Origin: Cytauxzoon felis
Lineage: Eukaryota; Apicomplexa; Aconoidasida; Piroplasmida; Theileriidae
NCBI GenBank assembly: GCA_020283715.1
Contig: JAIQCW010000029.1
Coordinates: 1-64,000, forward strand
Reading direction: 5' to 3'
Length of the DNA: 64,000 nt
Below, piece by piece: positions 44,389 to 55,475 of this stretch. Positions within the stretch are counted from its first letter, which is position 1; each line of letters starts with the position of its first letter. Position numbers and translations under genes: made by a program. The notes beneath the pieces were generated by a model, which searched no databases, had not been told where the DNA came from, and saw nothing but the letters and a program-made list of their open reading frames with translations.

Positions 44389-46893
44389 ATGCAATTGTCA
44401 TATATCGTATTGTATTTTGTTGTTTTAAAGTGTATATTATTTAATCCTGTCGATGGTAATACTAAATGTGGGTGTTGCGGATCCGTAAAAAGTTTAGGTC
44501 CAGATTCCGGTAAACATATCCCGTTAGATGTAAATTTAAGGATACCACATAACCCATTGTATACATTTATAGAGAATCCTCGCAAGGTTACTACTATTTA
44601 TCAATATTTTATTTATTCTAGCAGAATCAATCAATTGACAGATGGTAATACTCATATTTGGACAGTGCCTGACGGAGCTAGATGCGTGGAATTGATGATT
44701 GTGTCAGAAAAAAAGACAGATAAGGCTATGTTAGTTAGGTTGGTGTATGAATTATGTTGTTGTCGCAGCAGATTGATGTTATTTTCTAAAGACAATAATG
44801 CATGGATGACTGTAGAACATGAAGATTTTGTTGATAAATGGCGTGATATAGATCCTATCGATGCTATGACCAATGAATTGATAGATAGTGTATTAAGTAG
44901 ACAAAGACCGATAGTTATTACAGATGATTCATCGGAAGTGACTGTTGACGTATCTGTTAGATTTAGTGATATGAGATTAATTGATGGCAGTCAGTTTGGT
45001 ACACATACAGTAATGCATTATTATAAGCCATTAACTGGAACTAAGAATAAAATTAAAAAAGTTACAGACACTAAATTTACATTGTGGGAACCACTTTCCA
45101 GTGAATCAATTTCTAAAGTTGTTATTCTTGCTCATAGAAAATCTGACGTTACATTACTAGTTAAACTTTATATTGATAAGTGCTGTTTTAAGAACAAACT
45201 TTATTTCACTAAAATAAATGATGAATGGAAGGGTATAGATAGATCTGAATTTAAAGAATTATGGGACAAATTTTCTAGAGGTAACTTTACATACGGGGAT
45301 CATGAAATTGATTTTGGAGACGCAATTATACCAGAAGAGGATGAAGAGGTAGATGATATCGATGTAGTATATTCAGAATTATTAGACTTAACGGATGAAG
45401 ATTTGAGAAAGAGCACGATATTATATAAAGCAAAATTATCTGAAGATGTAAAAGATGAGAAGGAACTGATCGAGGCAGCTGATCCGACTCATACGACAAT
45501 TGATATTACTTTAAATAAATTCGATCAAAATGTATTGAGATACAACGTTAGTGTCGATAAAAAGACTCAAGTGACCAAATCTACATTTAAACTTGTTAAT
45601 AAATTCAAATTGGTTAAACTTGTTAAATCTAATGAAATTTTATGGTCTGGTGGGAAATTTTTTGGTAAATGTGTAGATATTACTTCCAAAAACGATGTTT
45701 GTTTGATTAGAATATCCGCTGGCGGAATGAGCAAAAATTTTAAATATTTGGCTGCTGAATGTAATACATGGTCTGAGATCAATAAGGATGAATATGATTA
45801 TCGCATAAAATTTATTAATGGTGATAAAAAATTTATAGTATTGTCATTGTATGGGATTGTTAATCGTACTAGTGATGATGTATTTGATGTTTATTCATGT
45901 GAAAAGCCATTGACAAAGGCTTTTAAAATTGTTGCTAAAGAAGGCAAACCTATTAATAAAATTATTTTTAATTGTAGTGCTGTATATGTTAATATATCTA
46001 ATAGTGTTAAATATAATGAAGTTTATGTATATACTCGTATGGGACAACCATTGGTTGTATGTGTATATTATGTTGTTGATAAAAAGGAATATAATGATAA
46101 ATTTATGTATAATTATGGGGCTTGGAATAAAATATCTGATGAATATTTTAATTATTTGATATTTAAATCTGGCATGATACAGTATAAACACTTGATTGCA
46201 CTGGATATAGGTGATGATTTATTGAGTGATGACATAAGTTTGACCAAACTTGAAGACGATTGCGGTATAAAAATACATAGATATCAAACAAATCATAGAT
46301 TGGGTATAAATCGGGTTTTGTTCGACAAGGCCATTGTATGGAGCAATGAGGATAAGGAAGACTATGTTAACTTATGTGATTTCATTGATGTTTATATTAA
46401 GAATAAGAAGACATATCTATTGATGCGTTTAACATTGCTACATGAAAATGGTACAACTTTTGTATATTATTCATTCAAATGTAATAAATGGGTCTGTGTA
46501 AGTCCTAAGATATATTATAACATATGGTACCAAGTAAGACAAACCCAAATGCATAAATTATTTAAGCATTGTTTTGCGACACTTGATATTAATAATCTTA
46601 TTAATAATAAATTGTTTGAGATTAAAGTAATACGTAAAGATAATGTAGTTTGTTATGATCATTCACCATTGCCTGGTATTTTAATAGTAAAAATTATATA
46701 TGACAAAGAACTTATATGGTCTAGTAATAATCCAGATAAGGAATACTGTACGCATGCTCTCGTTTATACTAATGATTCAATACCATCAATGATTAGTATT
46801 TTAACAAATAGTAACTCGGGTCCAAGCTCATTATATTTTGAACGGAATTATAATACTTGGGATCAAAAATTGAGTAATTTCAAAGTGTCGTAA
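44389..46893 (+). CDS. Secreted protein with about six FAINT (DUF529)-like repeats
   Basis: 834 residues, no intron. The start is the ATG giving MQLSYIVLYFVVLKC, a signal peptide ending near FNPVDG. A short Cys-rich piece (TKCGCCGSVKSLG) is followed by about six repeats of about 110-130 residues of the FAINT type. Each has a strand pattern such as TDTKFTLWEPL ... VVILAHRKSDVTLLVKLYID ... KINDEWKGI; others are VKSNEILWSGG ... NTWSEINKDEY and FDKAIVWSNED ... FKCNKWVCVSP. FAINT domains occur in hundreds of exported proteins of Theileria, several of them released into the host cell. There is no membrane anchor, so secretion is likely. The function of this member is unknown. Confidence 0.85.
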   Translation: MQLSYIVLYFVVLKCILFNPVDGNTKCGCCGSVKSLGPDSGKHIPLDVNLRIPHNPLYTFIENPRKVTTIYQYFIYSSRINQLTDGNTHIWTVPDGARCVELMIVSEKKTDKAMLVRLVYELCCCRSRLMLFSKDNNAWMTVEHEDFVDKWRDIDPIDAMTNELIDSVLSRQRPIVITDDSSEVTVDVSVRFSDMRLIDGSQFGTHTVMHYYKPLTGTKNKIKKVTDTKFTLWEPLSSESISKVVILAHRKSDVTLLVKLYIDKCCFKNKLYFTKINDEWKGIDRSEFKELWDKFSRGNFTYGDHEIDFGDAIIPEEDEEVDDIDVVYSELLDLTDEDLRKSTILYKAKLSEDVKDEKELIEAADPTHTTIDITLNKFDQNVLRYNVSVDKKTQVTKSTFKLVNKFKLVKLVKSNEILWSGGKFFGKCVDITSKNDVCLIRISAGGMSKNFKYLAAECNTWSEINKDEYDYRIKFINGDKKFIVLSLYGIVNRTSDDVFDVYSCEKPLTKAFKIVAKEGKPINKIIFNCSAVYVNISNSVKYNEVYVYTRMGQPLVVCVYYVVDKKEYNDKFMYNYGAWNKISDEYFNYLIFKSGMIQYKHLIALDIGDDLLSDDISLTKLEDDCGIKIHRYQTNHRLGINRVLFDKAIVWSNEDKEDYVNLCDFIDVYIKNKKTYLLMRLTLLHENGTTFVYYSFKCNKWVCVSPKIYYNIWYQVRQTQMHKLFKHCFATLDINNLINNKLFEIKVIRKDNVVCYDHSPLPGILIVKIIYDKELIWSSNNPDKEYCTHALVYTNDSIPSMISILTNSNSGPSSLYFERNYNTWDQKLSNFKVS

Positions 46894-47929
46894 CCCACCA
46901 TAACTTCAATAATATCTTAATTTTATATAATATATAAGTGTATAATTTGTCTAAATTAATCGATAGTTTATATAAAGTGATTTTTGCACTATCTTCACCC
47001 CATTAAACACCCCATTAATTTCATTTAAGAACGCAACTCAAGTTTCACAACGACATCTTCACATAAATGAAAGCACTCGTTAACGAAACTACATTGAACT
47101 CCCATATTTAAACTATCTCCTATATGAAATTTAAAAAATAGGGTGATGGATTGTATAATACATTTTCGAAGATTTATCTTCCAACCACACTAAATCAGAG
47201 TGTACAAATCGTCATTTTAGACATCAGAAACACGGACCGTGTAAATATCATCATTAGTGTGAGTATTGAATAATACTTATTTAAAATGTGCGAGGGGGGA
47301 ACGAAGTTATTTTATTGGACATTGAAAACAACTAAACTAACCCTCAGTTTATTTATGCATGGTTAACGAGATTTTAAAAGTGGGGTATTTTTTTATAAAT
47401 CTGCTTTTCATGCAAAAAATAGACTTCAGAATTATATAAATCATCAAATATTATTATAAATCAGACCCGAAAGATGGTTGAATTATAGAAATTTATATAA
47501 TTTCATCATTTATAGTCAATTTTTTGGCCCATTATTAATATGGTTATATAATTATCAATAATGGTTCCTATCCAATGACACTTTATTATTAGCTGCAGTT
47601 GGCAGAGAATTAATATCAATATATCATCTCCATGGCAGATAACAGCTTAATTAATATGGGGATGTAGTGTTTTATATCACCACAATCCCCATAATATATA
47701 ATCAGAATTTTGTATAGGTTCTTCAGCTACTTGTTAAAGTAAATAAGAACAGGTCTGTGTAGAAAATACAAATTTCATCATTTAATTGAAGTTGATAAAT
47801 AATTAAATAATAAACAAACTATGATATTAAACGGTATTTCTTAAAAAAAACAGCCTGAATTTCTGAAGAAAGTAGTTGTGTTTGATCTAAGCGATGGTAT
47901 TGAGATATATTCCTTCCTATATTTCAACC
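46894..47929. other. Long intergenic region
   Basis: About 1.04 kb between the convergent ends of the FAINT gene and eL8. No coding exon seen. At 47655-47702 an inverted repeat (atatggggatgtagtg ... caatccccataatata) is related to the GGGGATAA/CCCCATAA repeats in the lipid kinase and the secreted acidic protein. Confidence 0.45.
47655..47702. repeat. GGGGAT...ATCCCCAT inverted repeat (intergenic)
   Basis: Stem tatggggat with atccccata around a loop with gtgttttatatcacc. It shares tggggat and gtgttt with the blocks at 6926 and 27176. Confidence 0.45.
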
Positions 47930-48730
47930 TCATACAGCAAGACCCAATTTTTTGGCATTTTCTAGGGCAATGAGTGCCTCTTTTTTAGCCTGTGCATGTT
48001 GCGATTTGATGCCCATAACATGACCACCCCATCTACGCCTTACTTCTACATTATCATTAAACATTGCTGTAAATACTTTAACCATATTATCAAATTCAGC
48101 TTGATCCTCTTTACGTACTGAATCAATTGCAACAACAGATGCTGTTTTCTGATGAACAAGCTTACCCAATCTACTTTTACCCTTTATAATACAGTATGGT
48201 ACCTCTTTTTTACGGCATAATGTTGGTAACCATACTACCAATTCTACTGGATCAACATCATGCGCAATAACAACCAATTTAGCCTTTTTATATTCTACTA
48301 AATTAGTAACGTGATTTAAACCACTTTTCAACATATAAGGTTTCTTAGCCTTGGATGGCTCAGATAAACCTGAAGCAATAGCCTCAGCATCTTTCAACAA
48401 ACGAGCACTCTTCTCCTTTTTAGTCTCTGGCTTATACTTACTTAAAAATCTCAATAATTGTAATGCTTGAGCTTTATCAATAGTATAATTAAATTGATTC
48501 AATGCTGGAGGAATCTTTAAACGCTGTAATAATACACGAAATTGACGCTGTACCCTAATATATCTAGGCCAACGAACATAACGTGATAAATTAACCCTAG
48601 GCCTTATAGCACCACCTATACCAAAATTACGAGGAGTCCTTTCAAATCTAGGATCCTTAACCTTTGGAGTTTTGGCCACCTTCAATGGAGCAGGAAGCTC
48701 ATCCTTCTTTCCCTTCTTAAGTAACTTCAT
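47930..48730 (-). CDS. RPL7A: Ribosomal protein eL8 (L7a)
   Basis: 266 residues in one exon, the usual length, part of the large cytosolic subunit. Landmarks: FERTPRNFGIGGAIRP, LSRYVRWPRYIRVQRQ, LKIPPALNQF, and the L7Ae kink-turn-binding core LVVIAHDVDPVELVVWLPTL ... VPYCIIKGKSRLGKLVHQKT, with the end RRRWGGHVMGIKSQ. A pyrimidine-rich acceptor (tttttatag) lies directly before the ATG, so the transcript probably has a 5' UTR intron or a small upstream exon. Codon use is typical of a highly expressed gene. Confidence 0.95.
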   Translation of the reverse strand: MKLLKKGKKDELPAPLKVAKTPKVKDPRFERTPRNFGIGGAIRPRVNLSRYVRWPRYIRVQRQFRVLLQRLKIPPALNQFNYTIDKAQALQLLRFLSKYKPETKKEKSARLLKDAEAIASGLSEPSKAKKPYMLKSGLNHVTNLVEYKKAKLVVIAHDVDPVELVVWLPTLCRKKEVPYCIIKGKSRLGKLVHQKTASVVAIDSVRKEDQAEFDNMVKVFTAMFNDNVEVRRRWGGHVMGIKSQHAQAKKEALIALENAKKLGLAV

Positions 48731-49847
48731 CTATAAAAATGTAAATTAAAGAAAATAGATAACATTTGCAACCCAATAAAATAACTAGATGCAACAACAA
48801 GCTCATTCAACAGATAAATAAGGTCACTGTATTCCATTTACATTAATAATTTAATTAATATAATTAAAGCTTTAAATTACATGAAATGGAATAAATTAAA
48901 GTTAGTGAAGATAGGGATTAATTTGTGAACCAGATATTATAATTCAATTGGGTTCATATAAAAGTAAATACAATACAAATTAGCTAATAAAAACTAACCT
49001 TAAATATTATCTATATATACCTTTAACATATATAAATATATATAATGAACTAATAGATGCTACAATCATCTATATCCATCTACAAGCACTATTATGGGGA
49101 TCACGAATGAGACATATTGAGTAATTATTATACCGAAATTATGTTTACCAAATATACTCTTCGGTTATAATAATATCTTTTGTATGTTTGAATCCGTATT
49201 CATTACTTTGAGATTCATATTGGATCCTCATCATACTTACTACCGTTTTAACATTCACTCATCTTCTTTGAGCCATATGTCTAAATACAACTGTATACAC
49301 TCATAAATACTATTACAGTTAAAAATACAGATTCTAAATCAACTGCCCTAGTTGATATCCATATTTAACGGGTAAAAGCGTCTTGTTTTGTCAGATTTAA
49401 TATAAATATTATAAAGTACCATAAATTACAGTTATTGACATTATATAATTATTGAATAAATAATTGTTTATTATTTTATTAATAATTATCTGTGGAATCC
49501 TGAAATTGGTGTTTGATTATGGGATCTTCACTCGTCTTTATAAATTAGCCGTATATTACGTATGTAGATCTATACTGTGCCTAACGTCGTACATATGATA
49601 TAATTGTAATAACAATAATTCAATGCTGACCTAATGTGTGATAATATGTACCACATCTATTCTCTCTCATATACAAGTTCATTGGTAGAGTAGATCCCCA
49701 TTTTAGAGTATGAATGGATTATTTAATTGTATATGATTAAAAGTTATTAATTAAAAGTATAATATATTTATTAAGGTATTTTATATTAATTTAATGTGGT
49801 TTAATATAGATTTTTATATTTAGGAATATATTTGGGGGTTATTAAAT
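48731..49847. promoter_or_regulatory. Divergent intergenic region of two ribosomal protein genes
   Basis: About 1.1 kb between the divergent starts of eL8 and uL18. AT-rich with no convincing exon. It probably holds both promoters and 5' UTRs. Confidence 0.5.
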
Positions 49848-51370
49848 ATGAGTTTCTTACGTATAATAAAGAGTAAGGCTTACTTCAAGCGTTTCCAAGT
49901 TAAATATCGTCGCCGTAGAGGTAAGTATTATATTTTGAATGAAATATAAATTGTTTTATAAAAATTGCCTATTGATTTTATAATATGACAATGATTATTA
50001 TTTGATATCATATGTTGTATAACAATTGGCATATATTAATTGACTGGCATAAAACCAAAGTATATTTTTATAATAATAATAATATATATTTTGACCTGTC
50101 GCCTGTTACAACTTCTTTATGATAATTATAATTACATTTTATATACAGAGGGTAAGACGGATTATTATGCTAGAAGACGTCTGGTATTACAAGATAAGAA
50201 TAAGTATGATACTCCAAAGTATCGTTTTGTAGTACGTATTACTAATAAGCGTATTATATGCCAGATTGTATCATCAACAATAGTTGGTGATAAAGTACAT
50301 GCCTGTGCTGATTCATCAGAGCTCGTACACTATGGTATAAAATTAGGTTTAACAAATTATGCGGCTGCATATTGTACGGGTTTATTATTGGCTAGACGTT
50401 TATTGACGAAATTGAAGTTAGATACACAATTTGTTGGTAAAACAGATGCTGATGGTGAAGTATTTCATATTGAAGAAGAAGATAATGATAGAAGACCATT
50501 TAAAGCCTTATTAGATGTTGGTATTAAAATAGTTACTACAGGTAATAGAGTATTTGGTGCACTTAAAGGGGCATGTGATGGTGGTCTACATATACCACAT
50601 AGTGAAAAAAGATTCCCAGGATATAGTGTAGATGAAGAAAATAATCCAACATATGATGCTGAAGCTCATAGAGAACGTATATTTGGTATACATGTATCAA
50701 AATATATGAAAGAATTACAAGATGAAAATCCAGATGCATATAATAAACAATTCAGCGCATATATAAAAGAAGGTATTAAACCAGATGATATCGAAGAACT
50801 ATATAAAAATGCACATGATAATATACGTAAAAACCCCATCTTACCCAAAACACATAAACCTGAACCAGAAAGACGTATCCTTGGACACACTGTATACACA
50901 AAATCCGGATCATATGTTAGAAATAAAAAAATCACCAAAGAACAAAGAAGAGAACGCGTCAAACAAAAGGTATGTTTAAACCATTACAATGTACCATCCA
51001 TTCCGCTTGAGGTTCATCTTTTCCATTGCATGGAGCTTCCCCACTTGAAGTCCTTCCCTTGTCCTGCCGTCAGCCCCTCTTCTTACCTCCCCTTCCAGCT
51101 CCCGCAGATCGCTTCCAGGTTCCACTTGAGGTCCAGTAACAACCTCCGCCACGATCTCTGGGAGTGGCTTTACTCTTTAGAGATAGGTAATTGGAAGATG
51201 CCTCCACGGCGAGTGGATGACAAGGTTGTAACCTCCGGTGGAGTGGATTGGACCTCGGGTGTAGGCTGTCTGCAAGGTGACTTACGATGGATCATGAGAT
51301 GGATTTAAATATATAATTATCATTAAATATTATTTCTTTATAGATCCAATTGTGTTTACAAGAGTCTTAA
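49848..51370 (+). CDS. RPL5: Ribosomal protein uL18 (L5)
   Basis: Three exons, 49848..49920, 50149..50969 and 51344..51370, 306 residues. It binds 5S rRNA in the large subunit. The start [20 protein letters not shown], then [97 protein letters not shown] and the basic end are typical. The last exon is only eight codons plus stop (IQLCLQES). The first intron is 228 bases; the second is 374 bases and holds an antisense dispersed element. If the second intron were not spliced the protein would run on into the element. Confidence 0.95.
50995..51285 (-). repeat. Dispersed element copy (intronic, antisense)
   Basis: In the second intron of uL18. On the minus strand it reads attacctatctctaaagagt, aagccactcccagagatcgt, gatctgcgggagctggaagg and ggctgacggcaggac. 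Confidence 0.9.
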
Positions 51371-51701
51371 GAATAGTTTTAAATTTGGTAAATTTTCTAT
51401 ATTTATACGTTTAGTTATATCTGTATATAATGTTGGGCCTTTATTCTTTACCTCCTGGGCAATGGTAATTTATTATTCATTAATAAATGTACCTTAATCA
51501 CGGATGGTTATAATAATTGCTGTCTTTAATCACTATTGATATTTCATCAATAGTTTCATGCAACAGCTACATTTATTTAATATAACCATTGTATATTAGT
51601 TAGCAGATGTGCAATATATCTAGTCCTACATTTTCCTTTAAATAAGCAGAGGGTGATAATTTGGAATAAAGGAAAAATGGAACCAAGGATATTCTTATAA
51701 A
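51371..51701 (+). promoter_or_regulatory. Intergenic region with conserved Tpr-like leader
   Basis: About 330 bases between uL18 and the second Tpr-like gene. The last 60 bases (51641-51701: gggtgataatttggaataaa, aaaatggaaccaaggatatt, cttataaa) match the leader of the Tpr-like gene at 40258. The rest shows nothing. Confidence 0.5.
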
Positions 51702-53843
51702 ATGACTGAAAAATGGTTGGGTATAACTTGTATGTTTTTAAATGGATTTGTTATGCTCACCCCGCATAGGATAGCTATGCTATGTGCCAATCATGTAGTT
51801 GCAAGATTTCACCTTCCACAGTGCACTGTACCATTGTTCATCTACAAGATACATAACCCTATGGAGTTATCAAGTTTAATATCCACATTTCTTGCAAACG
51901 TAGTAACATGGGTTAGTGATGCAGCATTTGGCGACGATGATGAGAGTAAAAAAACAAAGACGAAGTTTAAAAGGATAATGTCCTGTATCGCAATATGGAT
52001 TATGTTTCTTGCTACGGTTATATCTTACTTTATATTCATTAGTGGTGAGGAGTATGGGAATTTTGAATCATTTTATTGGTCTGTCGTTTCAATCACCTTT
52101 GTCAATGGATTTTCCTCCAACTTTGGATTTGCTGTTAATTTCAATGCAACAATGTACGGAGCTGGAATGCCTGCATCTTCGTTTGTAACATTCATTGTCC
52201 ACAAATCCTATAATTATTTTTACAACATATACTTTTGGGATGATTATGATTATAAGTTTGTTGTCGTACAATATGCATTCACATCATTCTTTCTTGCTCT
52301 CACCGGCGCATTGTGGACGTGGGATCAAATTATTTCAATGGGATTTGTGAGTGGTCCTCCAACAATTGAAATTGATGCAAGTGTAACACCTACTAGCGCC
52401 GATCCTGGTAAGGAAGCTTTATATGGATCCGGGCCTTCTCAAATTAAAGTTGAAAAGAAGGTTGGCTCAGCTTCTGGTAATCCTGTGCCAGATAATTATG
52501 TTAGATATAAGCATACACTTCAAAGTGGTGCTGCTAATACATTCACATTGTTTTCAGTTAAACATAATGATCAAGTATTGAATGGTATAGTCACTCAACC
52601 TACCGGAACTACGGATGTTACAGCAGTTTATGTATATTATCATAAAGATAATGATCGTGAACATCAATTCCCATTGATTGTATGTGTTAAGATGACTGGT
52701 AGTACTCAAACATATTATACGAGAGGCCAAACATGGAGTGACGCTGGTTCAACACTTAATGCTGTAGATCCAGAATCAACTCAAACTACTGATATTGATA
52801 AAATTAAAGGTAAACTTGATGAACTCAAAGTTGTATATGAAATTAATATTAAAGAGACTAGTACTTACAAAGCAAGTGCTGCTGGTGCTCAAATTCAAGT
52901 TACTCCAGAGACTAATGAAAGTAAAGTACCAGCTGGTTACATTAGATACAAACATACAATTCAAAGTGGTAATGATACTCCATTCAAATTAGGTTTTGTC
53001 AAGTATAATGATATTCCACTGAATGGTATAACTAAAGAGAATAATGTTCAGGTAGTTTTTGTATATTATGAGAAAAATAATGACCGCGAACATCAATTCC
53101 CACTGATCGTTTGTGTTAAGACAAGTCCAACTGCTCGTAAATATTACAAGAGAGGGAATACATGGACTGAAGTAAATCCCAAAATAGAAAAAGGTCCTGA
53201 GGAAGATCAGGTTGCTGAAAAACTTCGCCCTAAACTTAATCCACTCGTCCAAGAATACGAAGTTAAAATCGATAAAATTTCTGATTACAAAGCACGTCCT
53301 GACAATAACGGTAATATTACTCCTACAGAATTAACTGGTACAGGATATAAAGGTTATAAACATCAAATTCCTGAAACCACTAATAAGATTAATCGCATAA
53401 CTATACATGGACAGATAGTAGACATTCCTGAATTACAGAGTGGTAAAACTATCAATGAAAAACCATTCGTATTTGTATATTTTGAAAAGGAAGATGCTGA
53501 GAGAGATCGTCAGAAACCACTCTTAATATGTTTATCTAAGGATGGGACCAGTAGTAATAAGACAACTGCTGATAACAATAAATGGTATAAGCGTACATAC
53601 ACTGCATCCACTCGTCAAAATAATTGGACAGATGTTACTTCACAAGGTTATAATACTATAAAACCAGCTGAATCTGATAATACAATTAGTACAAAACTCG
53701 TACAAAAACTCACGACAATTAGCGGTGAACTTCAAAATGCTAAAGATGAAGGTTATACTCCATTAGATTGCGTTTTAAAATTGGATTATGTTGCCAAAGA
53801 CACACGGATGTTCCCTCATCCGCATGTCAACATTTGCTGGTGA
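51702..53843 (+). CDS. Tpr-like membrane protein with three repeated soluble modules, C-terminally short
   Basis: 713 residues, no intron, MTEKWLGITCMFLN start. The first 215 residues match the N-terminal spans of the gene at 38330 (FVMLTPHRIAMLCANHVV, LFIYKIHNPMELSSLISTF, DDYDYKFVVVQYAFTSFFLA, LTGALWTWDQI). Then come three copies of a soluble module: YVRYKHTLQSG ... VTAVYVYYHKDNDREHQFPL ... YYTRGQTW, YIRYKHTIQSG ... YYEKNNDREHQFPLIVCVK ... YYKRGNTW, and GYKGYKHQI ... VYFEKEDAERDRQKPLLICL. After the third module it ends abruptly (VAKDTRMFPHPHVNICW), without the C-terminal spans of its relative, so it looks truncated or a different architecture. Function unknown. Confidence 0.72.
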   Translation: MTEKWLGITCMFLNGFVMLTPHRIAMLCANHVVARFHLPQCTVPLFIYKIHNPMELSSLISTFLANVVTWVSDAAFGDDDESKKTKTKFKRIMSCIAIWIMFLATVISYFIFISGEEYGNFESFYWSVVSITFVNGFSSNFGFAVNFNATMYGAGMPASSFVTFIVHKSYNYFYNIYFWDDYDYKFVVVQYAFTSFFLALTGALWTWDQIISMGFVSGPPTIEIDASVTPTSADPGKEALYGSGPSQIKVEKKVGSASGNPVPDNYVRYKHTLQSGAANTFTLFSVKHNDQVLNGIVTQPTGTTDVTAVYVYYHKDNDREHQFPLIVCVKMTGSTQTYYTRGQTWSDAGSTLNAVDPESTQTTDIDKIKGKLDELKVVYEINIKETSTYKASAAGAQIQVTPETNESKVPAGYIRYKHTIQSGNDTPFKLGFVKYNDIPLNGITKENNVQVVFVYYEKNNDREHQFPLIVCVKTSPTARKYYKRGNTWTEVNPKIEKGPEEDQVAEKLRPKLNPLVQEYEVKIDKISDYKARPDNNGNITPTELTGTGYKGYKHQIPETTNKINRITIHGQIVDIPELQSGKTINEKPFVFVYFEKEDAERDRQKPLLICLSKDGTSSNKTTADNNKWYKRTYTASTRQNNWTDVTSQGYNTIKPAESDNTISTKLVQKLTTISGELQNAKDEGYTPLDCVLKLDYVAKDTRMFPHPHVNICW

Positions 53844-53890
53844 ATTTAGAGGCATGAATTACTTACACATTTAAAAAATCATATTCAATT

Positions 53891-54773
53891 TCATTGATTT
53901 AATGAATTAATATATTCTTCTATCAGTAACTTTTGCTCCTTTAGTTTAATGTGTGTAGAATTTGGGTATAGTTGTGTGAATATTCTATACAGGCGATTTA
54001 TGATGTTGAAATTTATATAAATGTTAAATTTTGAAATATAAAGGATAATATTTCTAATTATACAAATATTTTTTTTATTATCATCATCCAAAGATTCCAA
54101 CCAAATATAACCTGTAGGATGGAGAAGATTAATTGAAATAAGTAATACTACCTACCATTGCAGCCCAAGATAACACGTATATTACAATCCAAATCATGTA
54201 TATGTCTATTTTGCCTCTGTATTAAATTCGATTTAACTATAACTAATACACCATTACTTAAACGGCCATATTTACTAGTTCTAGTCTGCAATAATATCGT
54301 ACCAGTACTCTAATAGTATTAAATGTATTACATCATTAACAACTTACAGATATTCTCTGCACTTCACATGATAATATATCACCAATAGTAAATAGATTAT
54401 TCATCTCATATACATCTTCATCAACTTTACGTCTGTGCGATAATTCATCAGTATTGACTTGTAGTATTGATAATTGCGCCCGTTCATTAGAACCAACATC
54501 CAAATACCATTTATTACCTAATATATTCTCTACAACGCCGACTACAATATCGCCAATTTCACCCTTGTAACGTCCAGATATTGGCTTTACAAACGCCAAT
54601 TGATTAACCTGTAGTATAGTTTAATAATCGTCAGACCCACATACATTTTGAATTTGACCTAAATAACTAGCCTTCAATTTATTATCCTCAATATATGTAC
54701 CATGACCTTGCAATAAATATGACGCATCCGAGCTCACAACCTCACCCGGCAAGACAATATTAGATTCTATCAT
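53891..54773 (-). CDS. RRP4: Exosome complex subunit RRP4
   Basis: Four exons, 54773..54645, 54608..54348, 54309..54156 and 54111..53891, 254 residues. RRP4 is one of the S1/KH cap subunits that guide RNA into the 3'-5' exosome. The N-terminal domain (VLPGEVVSSDASYLLQGHGT) leads into the S1 domain: KPISGRYKGEIGDIVVGVVE, NKWYLDVGSNERAQLSIL, MNNLFTIGDILSCEVQRIS. Then LLQTRTSKYGRLSNGVLV, followed by the KH-like region with RVILGCNGYIWLES (GxNG motif). These are the family signatures in the right order. Its end faces the end of the Tpr-like gene, about 50 bases away. Confidence 0.92.
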
Positions 54774-54889
54774 TATTATACTACAAATATCCCAATAAAA
54801 AATTAAAATAACATTTTTTATATTAAATAAATTATAATAAATATCTGTCTAGCATACAGTTTTATATTAAAAATTACAGCAATTGAAGA

Positions 54890-54961
54890 GGGCCGATGGT
54901 GTAGGGGTATCACGTTCGCTTTGCATGCGAAAGGTCTCGGGTTCGAATCCCGATCGGTCCA
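54890..54961 (+). tRNA. tRNA-Ala (anticodon UGC)
   Basis: A 72-base cloverleaf: acceptor stem gggccga/tcggtcc, anticodon arm ttcgc-TTTGCAT-gcgaa with anticodon TGC, and T arm tcggg-ttcgaat-cccga. A single A follows as discriminator. No intron, and no encoded CCA needed. It lies between RRP4 and a dispersed element. Confidence 0.95.
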
Positions 54962-55091
54962 TTTTTCCAGTTTTAACATTACCCATGGTTATTCCAATAA
55001 ATTGATGATAAATGTCTTAATTTTAATTTTCAGATAATTTATATTCCTTCATCTATAATATCCACTCATAATCTACAACTTTCAGACAGCT

Positions 55092-55392
55092 TATCCACTT
55101 TTGTTATAATCCAATACACCTCTTTTCCCACTTGGATCCACTCGAGGTCCTGCCGTCAGCTCTTCCAATTACCTATCTCTAAAGAGTATAGCCACTCCCA
55201 GAGATCGTGGCGGAAGTATAGTGATTGGACCTCAAGTGGATTACCCGTAGCTGATCTCCGGGAAGCGGAGGGGGAAGTAAATAAGGAAGCTGACGGCAGG
55301 ACTGACCTCAGGTGGAGAGCCATCTGCAAGACATAGAAAGTACAGATGAATCTACTACGGAAGTTGAGATCAGGACACAGGTGTAACCGCAG
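55092..55392 (+). repeat. Dispersed element copy (intergenic)
   Basis: Between the first tRNA gene and eL29: cactcgaggtcctgccgtca, ccaattacctatctctaaag, gatctccgggaagcggaggg and gaagctgacggcaggactga, with acctcaggtgga. The peptide frame is intact. Confidence 0.9.
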
Positions 55393-55475
55393 TTCAGACG
55401 TTCTAATCTCCGATGAAAGGACTAGAATGAATAGTATGTATGAGTATGATTATTAATATATTATGGAATTAATTT

